Assembly (NCBI RefSeq): GCF_017794965.1
Contig: NZ_CP051240.1
Location: 3,100,001 to 3,164,000, forward strand
Reading direction: 5' to 3'
Length of the DNA: 64,000 nucleotides
From: Alcanivorax sp.
Lineage (GTDB): Bacteria; Pseudomonadota; Gammaproteobacteria; Pseudomonadales; Alcanivoracaceae
How positions within the stretch are numbered: the first letter of the stretch is position 1; each line of letters begins with the position of its first letter. A program made the translations under genes and the position numbers. This document shows positions 7,812-17,588 of this stretch, piece by piece. The notes beneath the pieces are model-generated. The model had not been told where the DNA came from, made no database searches, and saw nothing but the letters and a program-made list of their open reading frames with translations.

Positions 7812-10800
7812 AGAAAGTCCTGATCGCCAACCGGGGTGAGATTGCGGTTCGTATCTGTCGCACCCTGAAACAGATGGGCATTGCCTCCGTGGCGGTGTAT
7901 TCCGATGCGGACCGCAACAGCCAGCATGTCAGTGCTGCGGATGAAGCCGTGGCGCTGGGCGGCCAGACCGCAGCCGAGAGCTACCTGCAAACCGACCTGA
8001 TCCTCAAGGCCGCCAGAGACACCGGCGCCGACGGCATCATTCCCGGCTACGGCTTCCTTTCCGAAAACGCCGAGTTCGCAGAACACTGTGAAAGCAACGG
8101 CATCGCCTTTGTGGGGCCGACGCCGGACCAGCTCCGCCAGTTCGGCCTCAAGCACGAAGCCCGTGCTCTGGCCGAGCAGGCCGGCGTGCCCCTGGCCCCC
8201 GGCACCGACCTCCTGCAAAGCCTGGCCGAGGCCAAACAGGCCGCCACAGATATCGGCTACCCGATCATGCTGAAGAGCACTGCCGGGGGTGGCGGCATCG
8301 GCCTGTCACGCTGTAACAACGAAACGGAACTGGTGGCAGCGTTCGAATCCGTGAAACGACTGGGGGAAAGTTTTTTCTCCGACAGTGGCGTCTTTATCGA
8401 ACGCTTTGTAGCCCGTGCCCGTCATATCGAAGTACAGATCTTCGGGGATGGGGAAGGCACCGTTCTGGCACTGGGCGAGCGGGAATGTTCCCTGCAACGT
8501 CGCAACCAGAAAGTGGTAGAAGAAACCCCGGCACCCAACCTGCCCCAGGCCACCCGGGAAAAACTCCACGCCAGTGCCGTACGCCTGGGCCAGTCCGTGA
8601 AATATCGCTCCGCTGGCACCGTGGAATACATCTACGACGACGAGCGCGATGAATTCTATTTCCTGGAGGTGAACACCCGCCTGCAGGTGGAGCACGGTGT
8701 TACCGAATCCGTGTTCAACGTTGACCTGGTGCAGTGGATGGTAGAATTGGCAGGCGGGGAACGCCCACCGCTGGATGCCGGCTACACCTGCCAGGGCGCG
8801 TCCATGGAAGTGCGTATCTATGCCGAAGATGCCCTGAAAGATTTCCAGCCCAGTCCCGGTGAACTCACCGAGGTCGCGTTCCCGGAAAATATTCGCCTGG
8901 ATGGCTGGATCGACACCGGCACTCTGGTCAGCCCCCACTACGATCCCATGCTTGCCAAGGTCATTGTCCACGGTAGCGACCGCAGTGATGCCCTGACAAA
9001 AATGCAGGACGCCCTGGCCGCCACCCGCCTGTCCGGGATTGCCACCAACCTGGATTACCTGCGCCAGATTCTGCGTGACGACAATGTCATCGCCGGCACC
9101 GTCTCCACCCGCTATCTGGAAACCTTTGCCTATACCCCCACCGCCTTCGAGGTGGTGGAGCCGGGGACCTACACCACGGTGCAGGATTACCCAGGCCGCA
9201 GTGGTTACTGGGACATTGGCGTCCCGCCCTCCGGCCCCATGGATGACTACGCCTTCCGCATTGCCAACCGTATTGTCGGCAACCATGACAGCGCCGCAGG
9301 GCTGGAAGCCACTCTGGTAGGGCCCAGCCTGACATTCCATTGCGATACCGTGGTCGCCCTGACCGGGGCCCACTGCGATGCAACCCTGGAGGGCGAGCCA
9401 GTGCCCTTCTGGAAACCAATCAACGTAGTGGCTGGCCAGACCCTGACCACCGGCAAGGTGGACAGTGGCTGCCGCACCTACATTGCTGTTCGCAACGGGG
9501 TGGATGTGCCGGATTACCTGGGCAGCAAATCCACCTTTGTACTCGGACAGTTTGGCGGTCATGGCGGCCGTACCCTGCGCAAGGGCGACGTGCTATCCAT
9601 TTGTCAGCCGCACCTGGCCGGCTGCCCCACCCCGGCACCGGTGGCTGATCCCCATCCCCTGGAAGGGACCATGGTTCCTGATTACCCACAGCAGTGGGAG
9701 ATCAAGGTGCTTTACGGCCCCCACGGCGCGCCGGATTTCTTTACCGAAGACGCCATCGAGGAATTCTTCAGCGCCGACTGGCAAGTGCACTACAACTCCA
9801 ACCGTCTGGGGATACGTCTGGTGGGCCCGAAACCCAGCTGGACCCGCACCAACGGTGGCGAGGCAGGGCTGCACCCTTCCAACGTACACGATAACGAATA
9901 CGCCATCGGCTCCATCAATTTTACCGGTGATTTCCCGGTCATTCTTACCAAGGATGGTCCAAGCCTTGGCGGGTTCGTGTGTCCGGTCACCATTGCCCGG
10001 GCCGAACTGTGGAAAGTGGGCCAGCTCAAGCCCGGCGACAGCATCCGCTTCTGCCCGATCAGCTTTGCCGAAGCAAAAGCCCTGGAAGAAGCCCAGGACG
10101 CCTCCATTGAAAACCTGGGTGTCATCCCGGTGATCAATCCGGTTATCCAGGACCATAGCGACCGCTTTACCTCCGCCACCATGCTGGCGGAAAAAGAGGC
10201 CGACGGTCACGTGCCCCGCATTGTTTACCGCCAGGCCGGGGACAAGTACATCCTGATCGAATACGGCGACAACATCCTTGATCTGGCATTGCGCATGCGC
10301 GTGCATGCATTGATGGAAAATCTGAAGGCCACGCCCGTAGGTGGCATTCTGGAGTTGTCCCCCGGGGTGCGCAGCCTGCAGGTTCATTACGACTCCCGGA
10401 TCATCGACCAGGACACGCTGGTCGCCACGTTACTGGATCGCGAACACACCATTGGCAGTGTAGATGACAGAGTGGTCACCTCCCGCGTGCTCCATCTACC
10501 CATGGCTTTCGAGGACAGTGCCACCCTGGATGCCGTTACCCGTTACCAGGAAACCATTCGCAGCGACGCCCCCTGGCTCCCCAACAATGTGGAGTTCATC
10601 CGCCGCATTAATGGTCTGGACTCCATCGACCAGGTGCGGGACACGGTCTTCAGTGCCAGCTATCTGGTGCTCGGTCTGGGAGATGTCTACCTGGGCGCGC
10701 CCTGCGCAGTACCGGTGGACCCTCGCCACCGTCTGATGACCTCGAAGTACAACCCGGCGCGGACTTACACCGCCGAAGGCACCGTGGGCATTGGCGGGGT

Positions 10801-11428
10801 CTACATGTGCATCTACGGCATGGACTCTCCGGGCGGTTATCAGCTGGTGGGCCGTACCCTGCCGATCTGGAACAAACACCTCAAGAACAAACAGTTCAAG
10901 GACGGCGAACCCTGGTTGCTCAAATTCTTTGACCAGGTGCGCTACTACCCGGTAAGCGAAGCAAAACTCACGGAAATGCGTGACGCCTTCCGCCACGGGC
11001 ACCTGGAAATTGAAATCACCGAAGAACCGTTCAGCCTGGCCGAGCACCGCCAGTTCCTGGAAGACAATGCCGACAGCATTGCCGCCTTCAACGAAAAGCG
11101 GGACATCGCCTATCACGAGGAAGTGGCCCGCTGGCAGAACGAGGATGCCGCCATCGAGTCCGCCATGCTCGGTACCAAGACCGACATCGGCAAGGTGGAT
11201 GGTCACCTGATCAGTGCGGAAATCAGCGGCAACGTCTGGAAGCTGCTGGTGGAAGAGGGGGCAACCGTCAAGGAAGGCGACACGGTGGTGATCGTGGAAG
11301 CCATGAAGATGGAATTCGAAATCGTCGCCAATGCCTCCGGCAAGGTCACCGGCCTGCATTGCCAGCCCGGCGCCATCATCAACGCCGGTGACCCGGTGCT
11401 GGTCATCAACACCGGTCATGCAGCCTGA
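7805..11428 (+). CDS. uca: Urea carboxylase
   Basis: A 1207-residue biotin enzyme that carboxylates urea to allophanate using ATP and bicarbonate. Domains in order: biotin carboxylase (about 1-450, with the GGGGIG ATP-grasp loop and the EVNTRLQVEHGVTE motif), a KipA/AHS2-like domain (about 465-790), a KipI/AHS1-like domain (about 805-1010) and a biotinyl carrier domain whose EAMKMEF motif places the biotinylated Lys at residue 1168. Length is normal. With atzF it replaces nickel urease, none of which is seen here. The urea-carboxylase-associated (DUF1989) genes often found beside it are absent. Confidence 0.96.
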   Translation: MLKKVLIANRGEIAVRICRTLKQMGIASVAVYSDADRNSQHVSAADEAVALGGQTAAESYLQTDLILKAARDTGADGIIPGYGFLSENAEFAEHCESNGIAFVGPTPDQLRQFGLKHEARALAEQAGVPLAPGTDLLQSLAEAKQAATDIGYPIMLKSTAGGGGIGLSRCNNETELVAAFESVKRLGESFFSDSGVFIERFVARARHIEVQIFGDGEGTVLALGERECSLQRRNQKVVEETPAPNLPQATREKLHASAVRLGQSVKYRSAGTVEYIYDDERDEFYFLEVNTRLQVEHGVTESVFNVDLVQWMVELAGGERPPLDAGYTCQGASMEVRIYAEDALKDFQPSPGELTEVAFPENIRLDGWIDTGTLVSPHYDPMLAKVIVHGSDRSDALTKMQDALAATRLSGIATNLDYLRQILRDDNVIAGTVSTRYLETFAYTPTAFEVVEPGTYTTVQDYPGRSGYWDIGVPPSGPMDDYAFRIANRIVGNHDSAAGLEATLVGPSLTFHCDTVVALTGAHCDATLEGEPVPFWKPINVVAGQTLTTGKVDSGCRTYIAVRNGVDVPDYLGSKSTFVLGQFGGHGGRTLRKGDVLSICQPHLAGCPTPAPVADPHPLEGTMVPDYPQQWEIKVLYGPHGAPDFFTEDAIEEFFSADWQVHYNSNRLGIRLVGPKPSWTRTNGGEAGLHPSNVHDNEYAIGSINFTGDFPVILTKDGPSLGGFVCPVTIARAELWKVGQLKPGDSIRFCPISFAEAKALEEAQDASIENLGVIPVINPVIQDHSDRFTSATMLAEKEADGHVPRIVYRQAGDKYILIEYGDNILDLALRMRVHALMENLKATPVGGILELSPGVRSLQVHYDSRIIDQDTLVATLLDREHTIGSVDDRVVTSRVLHLPMAFEDSATLDAVTRYQETIRSDAPWLPNNVEFIRRINGLDSIDQVRDTVFSASYLVLGLGDVYLGAPCAVPVDPRHRLMTSKYNPARTYTAEGTVGIGGVYMCIYGMDSPGGYQLVGRTLPIWNKHLKNKQFKDGEPWLLKFFDQVRYYPVSEAKLTEMRDAFRHGHLEIEITEEPFSLAEHRQFLEDNADSIAAFNEKRDIAYHEEVARWQNEDAAIESAMLGTKTDIGKVDGHLISAEISGNVWKLLVEEGATVKEGDTVVIVEAMKMEFEIVANASGKVTGLHCQPGAIINAGDPVLVINTGHAA

Positions 11429-11447
11429 ACGGAGCCCGAGACTACTC

Positions 11448-12173
11448 ATGAGCAGAGCCGCAAGAAAGACAGAGAATCTGGCCGAACGCATCTATCTGCA
11501 GTTGAAGCAGGACATCTTTGACTTTCGCCTGATGCCCGGCGACCGCTTCAGCGAAAACGAAATTGCTGAACGCATGGGGGTATCACGGACCCCGGTGCGG
11601 GAAGCCCTGTTCCGCCTTCAGCGTGAGTTCTATGTGGACGTGCTTTATCGCAGTGGCTGGCAAGTCAAGCCATTCGATTTCAAATACTTCGAAGAGCTTT
11701 ACGACGTCCGCACCATTCTTGAATGTGCGGCCGTTCGCAAGCTGTGCGAACAGGACAGCGAGCTGAGCAATCTTGATGAGCTGGTCTCGCTATGGTGCGT
11801 ACCGGTTGAAGAACGCCTGGAACATGGCCCCACCGTGAGCGGCATGGATGAACATTTTCATGAACAACTGGTGGAAGCCGCCGGCAACAAGGAAATGGCA
11901 CGCATCCATCAGGATCTGACAGAAAGGCTGCGGATCATCCGCCGACTGGATTTCACCAAGCCTCCGCGGCTGGAAGCCACTTACAACGAACATCAGGCCG
12001 TGCTGGAAGCCATCCTGCACCGCCGTGTGGAGCAGGCACAGATACTGTTGCGTGCCCACATCGAAGAATCCCGCAACGAAGTACGCAAGATAACCGTGCA
12101 CATGCTGCACGAGGCCAGTGCCCGCAGCCAGCTGCAGGCGGTCGACAATACAACAGGTACTTCGGGGGGATAG
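11448..12173 (+). CDS. GntR-family transcriptional regulator (FadR/FCD type)
   Basis: A 241-residue regulator with an N-terminal winged helix-turn-helix (about 10-75, with SENEIAERMGVSRTPVREAL) and an all-helical FCD-type effector domain carrying spaced His/Asp residues that usually bind a metal and ligand. The ATG at 11448 follows GGAG at 11431. A longer frame from 11331 would overlap the carboxylase C-terminus and is unlikely. Its place between the catabolic genes and the urea transporter suggests it is the local regulator, probably acting at the palindrome at 5985. The effector is unknown; urea or allophanate would be logical. Confidence 0.88.
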   Translation: MSRAARKTENLAERIYLQLKQDIFDFRLMPGDRFSENEIAERMGVSRTPVREALFRLQREFYVDVLYRSGWQVKPFDFKYFEELYDVRTILECAAVRKLCEQDSELSNLDELVSLWCVPVEERLEHGPTVSGMDEHFHEQLVEAAGNKEMARIHQDLTERLRIIRRLDFTKPPRLEATYNEHQAVLEAILHRRVEQAQILLRAHIEESRNEVRKITVHMLHEASARSQLQAVDNTTGTSGG

Positions 12174-12273
12174 GCCGTTACCCGGCAGGGTAAGGAGTCT
12201 CATTGCCTGGATCAACGTGACACAGGCGCTTCAGGACAGGGAAAAACCAACTTCAAACGCAAGGGGAAACATC

Positions 12274-13572
12274 ATGAGCTTTTCCAAATCCATGAAAAAA
12301 CTGGCCGCAGGCGTGGTTGCCTCCAGTGCCATCGTTTACAGCGGCGCAGTCATGGCTGCTGACACCATCAAGGTGGGGGTGCTGCATTCCCTCTCCGGCA
12401 CCATGGCCATCAGTGAATCCACACTGAAGGACACTGTTCTGATGATGATCGAAGAACAGAACAAGAAGGGCGGGGTCATGGGCAAGAAACTGGAGCCGGT
12501 GGTGGTCGACCCGGCATCCAACTGGCCGCTGTTTGCAGAAAAAACCCGTGAGCTGATCACCAAGGAAGATGTGGATGTAATCTTCGGCTGCTGGACCTCT
12601 GTTTCCCGTAAATCCGTACTGCCGGTGGTGGAGGAATTGAACGGTCTGCTGTTCTACCCGGTACAGTATGAAGGTGAAGAATCCTCCAAGAATGTTTTCT
12701 ACACCGGTGCGGCACCGAACCAGCAGGCCATCCCGGCGGTGGACTACCTGCTCAACGATCTGGGTGTGAAGCGCTTTGTCCTGGCGGGTACCGACTATGT
12801 CTATCCGCGTACTACCAACAAGATTCTGGAAGCCTACCTGAAAGCCAAGGGCATTCCGGAACAGGACATCATGATCAACTACACCCCGTTCGGTCATTCC
12901 GACTGGCAGTCTATCGTGAGCGACGTCAAGTCTTTCGGTAGCCAGGGCAAGAAGACTGCCGTGGTGTCCACCATCAACGGTGATGCCAACGTGCCTTTCT
13001 ACAAGGAACTGGGTAACCAGGGTATCAGCGCGGAAGACATTCCCGTGGTGGCCTTCTCCGTAGGTGAAGAAGAACTGTCCGGTATCGACACGGGCCCGCT
13101 GGTCGGTCACCTGGCCGCCTGGAACTACTTCCAGAGCGTTTACAACGACGCCAATGAAGCCTTTATCGACCAGTGGCACAGCTTCACTGGCGACGACAAG
13201 CGGGTAACCAACGACCCCATGGAAGCCACCTACATCGGTTTCAACATGTGGGTCAAAGCCGTCGAGAAAGCCAAGTCCACCGATACTGACAAGGTGGCTG
13301 ACGCCATGATCGGCATCCAGACCCCGAACCTGACCGGCGGCATGGCGGTCATGAACGAAAACCATCACCTCTCCAAGCCGGTACTGATCGGTGAAATCCA
13401 GGACGACGGTCAGTTCGCCGTGGTATGGGAAACCGACGGCCTGGTGAAGGGCGATGCCTGGTCTGATTTCCTGCCGGGCTCCAAGGACCTGATCTCTGAC
13501 TGGACCGCACCGATCAAATGCGGCAACTACAACACCAAGACCAAGAGCTGTGGCGGCGCTGCAGCCGAGTAA
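12274..13572 (+). CDS. urtA: Urea ABC transporter, substrate-binding protein
   Basis: A 432-residue periplasmic binding protein of the branched-chain amino acid/amide (HAAT) class. A Lys-containing signal peptide (KKLAAGVVASSAIVYSGAVMA) is cleaved before ADTIKVGVLHSLSGTMAISE, the typical start of mature UrtA. The FGCWTSVSRKSVLPVVE region is characteristic of urea binders. The ATG at 12274 is preceded by AAGGGGA. It delivers urea to UrtB/UrtC, feeding the carboxylase and allophanate hydrolase encoded upstream. Confidence 0.95.
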   Translation: MSFSKSMKKLAAGVVASSAIVYSGAVMAADTIKVGVLHSLSGTMAISESTLKDTVLMMIEEQNKKGGVMGKKLEPVVVDPASNWPLFAEKTRELITKEDVDVIFGCWTSVSRKSVLPVVEELNGLLFYPVQYEGEESSKNVFYTGAAPNQQAIPAVDYLLNDLGVKRFVLAGTDYVYPRTTNKILEAYLKAKGIPEQDIMINYTPFGHSDWQSIVSDVKSFGSQGKKTAVVSTINGDANVPFYKELGNQGISAEDIPVVAFSVGEEELSGIDTGPLVGHLAAWNYFQSVYNDANEAFIDQWHSFTGDDKRVTNDPMEATYIGFNMWVKAVEKAKSTDTDKVADAMIGIQTPNLTGGMAVMNENHHLSKPVLIGEIQDDGQFAVVWETDGLVKGDAWSDFLPGSKDLISDWTAPIKCGNYNTKTKSCGGAAAE

Positions 13573-13586
13573 GGCTCCACCGACCC

Positions 13587-13611
13587 GCACTCCGGGCAAT
13601 GCCCGGAGTGC
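13587..13611. terminator. Strong hairpin after urtA
   Basis: GCACTCCGGGCA (13587-13598) and TGCCCGGAGTGC (13600-13611) form a 12-bp near-continuous inverted repeat, 14 bp after the urtA stop. It is followed by an AT-rich stretch with no real T-run. It probably protects the urtA message or partly terminates it, giving more binding protein than permease, as is common in such operons. Confidence 0.65.
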
Positions 13612-13683
13612 CTGTCATATAAAAACATCGTGTACACATTGAACGCCGGCGCAATCCGCCACTGACCGAAGGAAAGCTAACTT

Positions 13684-13710
13684 CGGCGTCTGGCATCCAG
13701 CGACCGGCTT
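13684..13710. repeat. Solitary heptad arm (GGCRTCN type) before urtB
   Basis: GGCGTCT, GGCATCC and AGCGACC follow each other at 7-bp spacing, resembling the right arm of the cassette at 36033-36060. No inverse arm is seen nearby, so this may be a remnant. Confidence 0.4.
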
Positions 13711-13740
13711 TCACCTTTAACGCCCTGCAAGGAGCCCGCC

Positions 13741-15414
13741 ATGGGTGACATATTCAGCCGTATGCTGGCCGCATGTCTGATGATCATGCTCACCAGTCTG
13801 AGCTGGGCAGAAGCGCTGCTGCCGGAAGAGACAGCGCCACCCCAGACCATAGAGGAAACGCCGGCGGAAGAGATCGCCGCGCCACTTTCCATTCAGGATA
13901 TTCTCAACCAGCTGACCGAGCGCAGCTTCGACAAGAAAGAAGCCGCGATTCGTCAACTGGCCGAGCAGGACAGCCCCCGGGTTGTTCCCTTGCTCAACGC
14001 GTTGATGGAACGGGAACTGGTCCACAACCGCGAAAACGACACCATTGCCCTCGGCACCAAATCTGACGGGGAATGGCAGCTGCGCGATCCGGTCAGCGAG
14101 GCCGATATCGGCACCGCAAGCAGCCGCGCGGCACGTCCGGTGGTCATCAACAACCGCTTGCGTACCGTGATCAATAACCAGCTGGCCCTTTTTGCACTCA
14201 ACAGTGACGACAGCGAGCAACGGGCCCAGGCGGCCGAACAACTGATCGGCAACGATGATCCTGACATGCTCGCCGCCCTTCGACTGCGACGCGAGAGCGA
14301 AGACAACAAGCGGGTGATTGAGCAAATCGATACCGCATTGAATATTGCGGCTCTGGCCAGCGACGAGCTGACCACCCGCCTAAACGCCATCGACACCCTG
14401 TCCAGTAATCTGCACCCGGAGGTGAAAAACAGTCTCAACAACCGGTTGCGCATGACCGATATTGCTGCAGAAAAGCGCGCCCTTGAGAAAGCACTTGCAC
14501 GTATTGATGCCCGTATCGAGAATTTCCAGACCGCCGACACCATTTTCTTCGGTCTGAGCCTGGGCTCGGTATTGCTGCTTGCGGCCATCGGCCTGGCCAT
14601 TACTTTCGGGGTTATGGGCGTGATCAACATGGCCCACGGCGAACTGATCATGCTCGGTGCCTACACCACCTATGTGGTACAGCAGCTGTTGCCCAACAGC
14701 CATGAATGGTCCTTGCTGATTGCCCTGCCGGCCGCCTTTCTGGTCTCTGCCGTGGTCGGCATCCTGATTGAACGTTTCGTGATTCGTTTCCTCTACGGCC
14801 GACCGCTGGAAACCCTGCTGGCCACCTTTGGGGTCAGCCTGATCCTGCAACAGGCGGTACGGGTGATTTTCTCTCCCCTCAACCGCACCGTGATTACCCC
14901 GGACTGGATGAGCGGTGCGCTGCAGATCAACCCGGTTTTCTCACTGACCTACAACCGTCTGTACATCATCTTCTTTGCCCTGGCCGTGTTCCTCGGTCTG
15001 CTGACCCTGCTGAAGAAGACCCGACTGGGCCTGCAGGTACGCGCAGTCAGCCAGAACCGTACCACGGCACGCGCCCTGGGCATCCGCAGCGAACGGGTTA
15101 ATGCCCTGACCTTCGGGCTCGGCTCCGGTATTGCAGGCATCGCGGGGGTCGCTCTGGCGCAGCTCACCAATGTGGGACCGAACCTGGGCCAAAGCTACAT
15201 CATCGATTCGTTCATGGTGGTGGTGTTCGGGGGCGTCGGAAACCTGTGGGGCACGCTCACTGCAGCCTTTGGTCTTGGCATTGCCAACAAGTTGCTTGAG
15301 CCCATGGCCGGTGCCGTACTGGCAAAAATTCTGGTGCTGATCTTCATCATTCTGTTCATTCAGCGAAAACCCCGCGGACTGTTCCCGCAACGTGGCCGGG
15401 CAGCGGAGGAATAA
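13741..15414 (+). CDS. urtB: Urea ABC transporter, permease UrtB
   Basis: A 557-residue LivH-type permease. After a signal-like segment (1-22) there is a soluble N-terminal extension of about 230 residues rich in charged helices, seen in many UrtB proteins. The membrane domain runs from about residue 265 to 545 and includes GVMGVINMAHGELIMLGAY, the hallmark of this family. It pairs with UrtC to form the inner-membrane urea channel. The following urtC ATG comes 1 bp after the stop. Confidence 0.93.
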   Translation: MGDIFSRMLAACLMIMLTSLSWAEALLPEETAPPQTIEETPAEEIAAPLSIQDILNQLTERSFDKKEAAIRQLAEQDSPRVVPLLNALMERELVHNRENDTIALGTKSDGEWQLRDPVSEADIGTASSRAARPVVINNRLRTVINNQLALFALNSDDSEQRAQAAEQLIGNDDPDMLAALRLRRESEDNKRVIEQIDTALNIAALASDELTTRLNAIDTLSSNLHPEVKNSLNNRLRMTDIAAEKRALEKALARIDARIENFQTADTIFFGLSLGSVLLLAAIGLAITFGVMGVINMAHGELIMLGAYTTYVVQQLLPNSHEWSLLIALPAAFLVSAVVGILIERFVIRFLYGRPLETLLATFGVSLILQQAVRVIFSPLNRTVITPDWMSGALQINPVFSLTYNRLYIIFFALAVFLGLLTLLKKTRLGLQVRAVSQNRTTARALGIRSERVNALTFGLGSGIAGIAGVALAQLTNVGPNLGQSYIIDSFMVVVFGGVGNLWGTLTAAFGLGIANKLLEPMAGAVLAKILVLIFIILFIQRKPRGLFPQRGRAAEE

Positions 15415-15415
15415 T

Positions 15416-16573
15416 ATGCGAGATTCAACATTCAAGAGCGCGCTGAGCGACCGCACAGCCAAGACTTTCATGGGCGTGCTGTTTGGCGCCACCCTGCTGG
15501 TCACCCTGCTCAACCAGATATTTCCGCCGGATTCGGCACTGCATGTGAGTGCCTACACCGTCACCCTGCTGGGCAAGTATCTGTGCTATGCCCTGCTCGC
15601 CCTGGCGCTGGATCTGGTGTGGGGTTACTGCGGCATCCTCAGCCTGGGTCACGGCGCCTTCTTTGCTCTCGGCGGCTACGCCATGGGCATGTACCTGATG
15701 CGCCAGATCGGTGATCGCGGCGTGTACGGCAATCCCGAACTGCCGGACTTCATGGTATTCCTCAACTGGAGCGAATTGCCGTGGTACTGGCAAGGCTTCG
15801 ACCAGTTCTGGTTTGCTGCTCTGATGATATTACTGGTGCCCGGCCTGCTCGCTTTTGTGTTCGGCTGGTTGGCGTTCCGTTCCCGGGTAACCGGCGTGTA
15901 CCTGTCCATCATCACCCAGGCGCTCACCTACGCCCTGATGCTGGCCTTCTTCCGGAATGAACTGGGCTTTGGCGGCAACAACGGCCTCACCGACTTCAAG
16001 GACCTGCTGGGCTTCTCCCTGCAGTCCGACGGCACCCGTGTGGCGCTGCTGATGGCCACCGCCATTTCGCTGGCGTTCGCCTTTGTGCTGTGTCGCTGGA
16101 TAACCGGCAGCAAACTTGGGCGTGTGGTGTTGGCGGTACGTGACGCGGAATCCCGGGCCCGCTTTATTGGCTATCGTACCGAGCATTACAAACTGTGGAT
16201 TTTCACTGCCAGTGCCATTCTGGCCGGCCTTGCCGGTGCGCTGTATGTCCCGCAGGTGGGCATCATCAATCCGGGCGAGTTCTCTCCGCTCAACTCCATC
16301 GAACTGGTGGTATGGGTTGCGGTAGGTGGTCGCGCCACGCTGTATGGCGCAGTCATTGGCGCCATCCTGGTTAACTACGGCAAGACCGTGTTCACCGGCA
16401 TCATGCCGGAAGCCTGGCTGTTCGCCCTTGGTGGGCTGTTTGTGGCCGTCACCGTCTTTATGCCCCAGGGGATTGTCGGACTGGTGGGAAAATACTGGCC
16501 CACCGTCAAACAACGTCTGTTTGGCAAAGGCAAAACGGACGACGCCCCCCTGACGCAAGGAGAGCAATCATGA
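15416..16573 (+). CDS. urtC: Urea ABC transporter, permease UrtC
   Basis: A 385-residue LivM-type permease with about ten hydrophobic segments and the family motif WGYCGILSLGHGAFFALGGYA near residue 75. The ATG at 15416 follows GGAGGA at 15406-15411; an earlier in-frame start at 15392 lies inside urtB and is less likely. The C-terminus overlaps the urtD start by four bases (ATGA), which supports translational coupling. Confidence 0.93.
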   Translation: MRDSTFKSALSDRTAKTFMGVLFGATLLVTLLNQIFPPDSALHVSAYTVTLLGKYLCYALLALALDLVWGYCGILSLGHGAFFALGGYAMGMYLMRQIGDRGVYGNPELPDFMVFLNWSELPWYWQGFDQFWFAALMILLVPGLLAFVFGWLAFRSRVTGVYLSIITQALTYALMLAFFRNELGFGGNNGLTDFKDLLGFSLQSDGTRVALLMATAISLAFAFVLCRWITGSKLGRVVLAVRDAESRARFIGYRTEHYKLWIFTASAILAGLAGALYVPQVGIINPGEFSPLNSIELVVWVAVGGRATLYGAVIGAILVNYGKTVFTGIMPEAWLFALGGLFVAVTVFMPQGIVGLVGKYWPTVKQRLFGKGKTDDAPLTQGEQS

Positions 16574-17415
16574 GCGCGCTGGATAACCTGCGAGAGACCT
16601 TCCGCCGTGATCAGGTGTTCGACTTCATGCGTCAGGGCACCCGTGCAGTCGCCCCCGGGCAACTGGATGCCGGCGATGGCAAGAACATCCTTTATCTGGA
16701 AGATATCACCGTCAGCTTTGATGGCTTCAAGGCACTCAACGACCTGACGATGTATATCAAGACCGGTGAACTGCGCTGCATCATTGGGCCCAATGGGGCA
16801 GGCAAGTCCACCATGATGGACGTTATCACCGGCAAGACACGCCCTGACAGCGGCAGTTGTTTCTTTGGCCAGACAATGGACCTGACCCGACTCAGCGAAA
16901 CCGACATCGCCACCGCTGGCATTGGCCGTAAATTCCAGAAGCCCACCGTGTTCCCGGAACACACCGCCTTTGAGAACCTGGAACTGGCCATGCACGATGT
17001 CAAAGGCACCTGGCACTCCCTGTTCACCCGCATGAGCGGCGAACAGAAAAGCTGGATTGAGGAAACGTTGGCCCAAGTGGGCCTGCTGGAAGACCGCGAC
17101 AAGGTCGCCGGCCTGCTTTCCCACGGCCAGAAGCAGTGGCTGGAAATCGGCATGGTGCTGATGCAGAAACCACAACTGCTGCTAGTAGATGAACCCATCG
17201 CCGGCATGACCCGCCAGGAGGTGGAACGCACCGGTGAACTGTTGCAAAGCCTGGCGGGAAAACATTCCGTGGTCGTAGTGGAACACGACATGGAGTTCAT
17301 CCGCTCTATCGCCAACACCGTGACGGTATTGCACCAGGGCAGCGTACTGGCTGAGGGCACCATGGATCAGGTACAGAATGATCCCAAGGTGATTGAAGTG
17401 TATCTGGGTGAATGA
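16570..17415 (+). CDS. urtD: Urea ABC transporter, ATP-binding protein UrtD
   Basis: A 281-residue LivG-type ATPase. Walker A GPNGAGKST, the LSHGQKQWLEIGMVL signature region and Walker B LLLVDEP followed by IAGMTRQE are all present. A 35-residue N-terminal extension precedes the ATPase core and is common in UrtD. Together with UrtE it drives urea uptake. It is followed by a repeat cassette that interrupts the otherwise tight operon. Confidence 0.94.
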   Translation: MSALDNLRETFRRDQVFDFMRQGTRAVAPGQLDAGDGKNILYLEDITVSFDGFKALNDLTMYIKTGELRCIIGPNGAGKSTMMDVITGKTRPDSGSCFFGQTMDLTRLSETDIATAGIGRKFQKPTVFPEHTAFENLELAMHDVKGTWHSLFTRMSGEQKSWIEETLAQVGLLEDRDKVAGLLSHGQKQWLEIGMVLMQKPQLLLVDEPIAGMTRQEVERTGELLQSLAGKHSVVVVEHDMEFIRSIANTVTVLHQGSVLAEGTMDQVQNDPKVIEVYLGE

Positions 17416-17572
17416 GTTGAAAGTGCAAAGTTGAAAGTTCAAAAGCGCGGACGGGAAGGGTTGCCACCTTTAAACACTCTGCCCGCGCTGAACGACAAGG
17501 GATCGCGGGCAGGGCGTATCGAATACCTGCCAGCCAGATCGCGTTTCAACTTTAAACTTTTAACTTTCAACT
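17415..17572. repeat. Heptad-arm cassette 4 inside the urt operon
   Basis: The left arm (17415-17443) and right arm (17544-17572) are diverged copies of the AGTTNAA 29-bp arm; a few positions no longer pair. The middle carries a perfect 9-bp hairpin, CTGCCCGCG at 17479-17487 with CGCGGGCAG at 17504-17512. The cassette starts at the last base region of urtD and ends 17 bp before the urtE ATG, separating two co-directional genes of one transporter. Confidence 0.85.
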
Positions 17573-17588
17573 GAATTTGGAGCTAATG

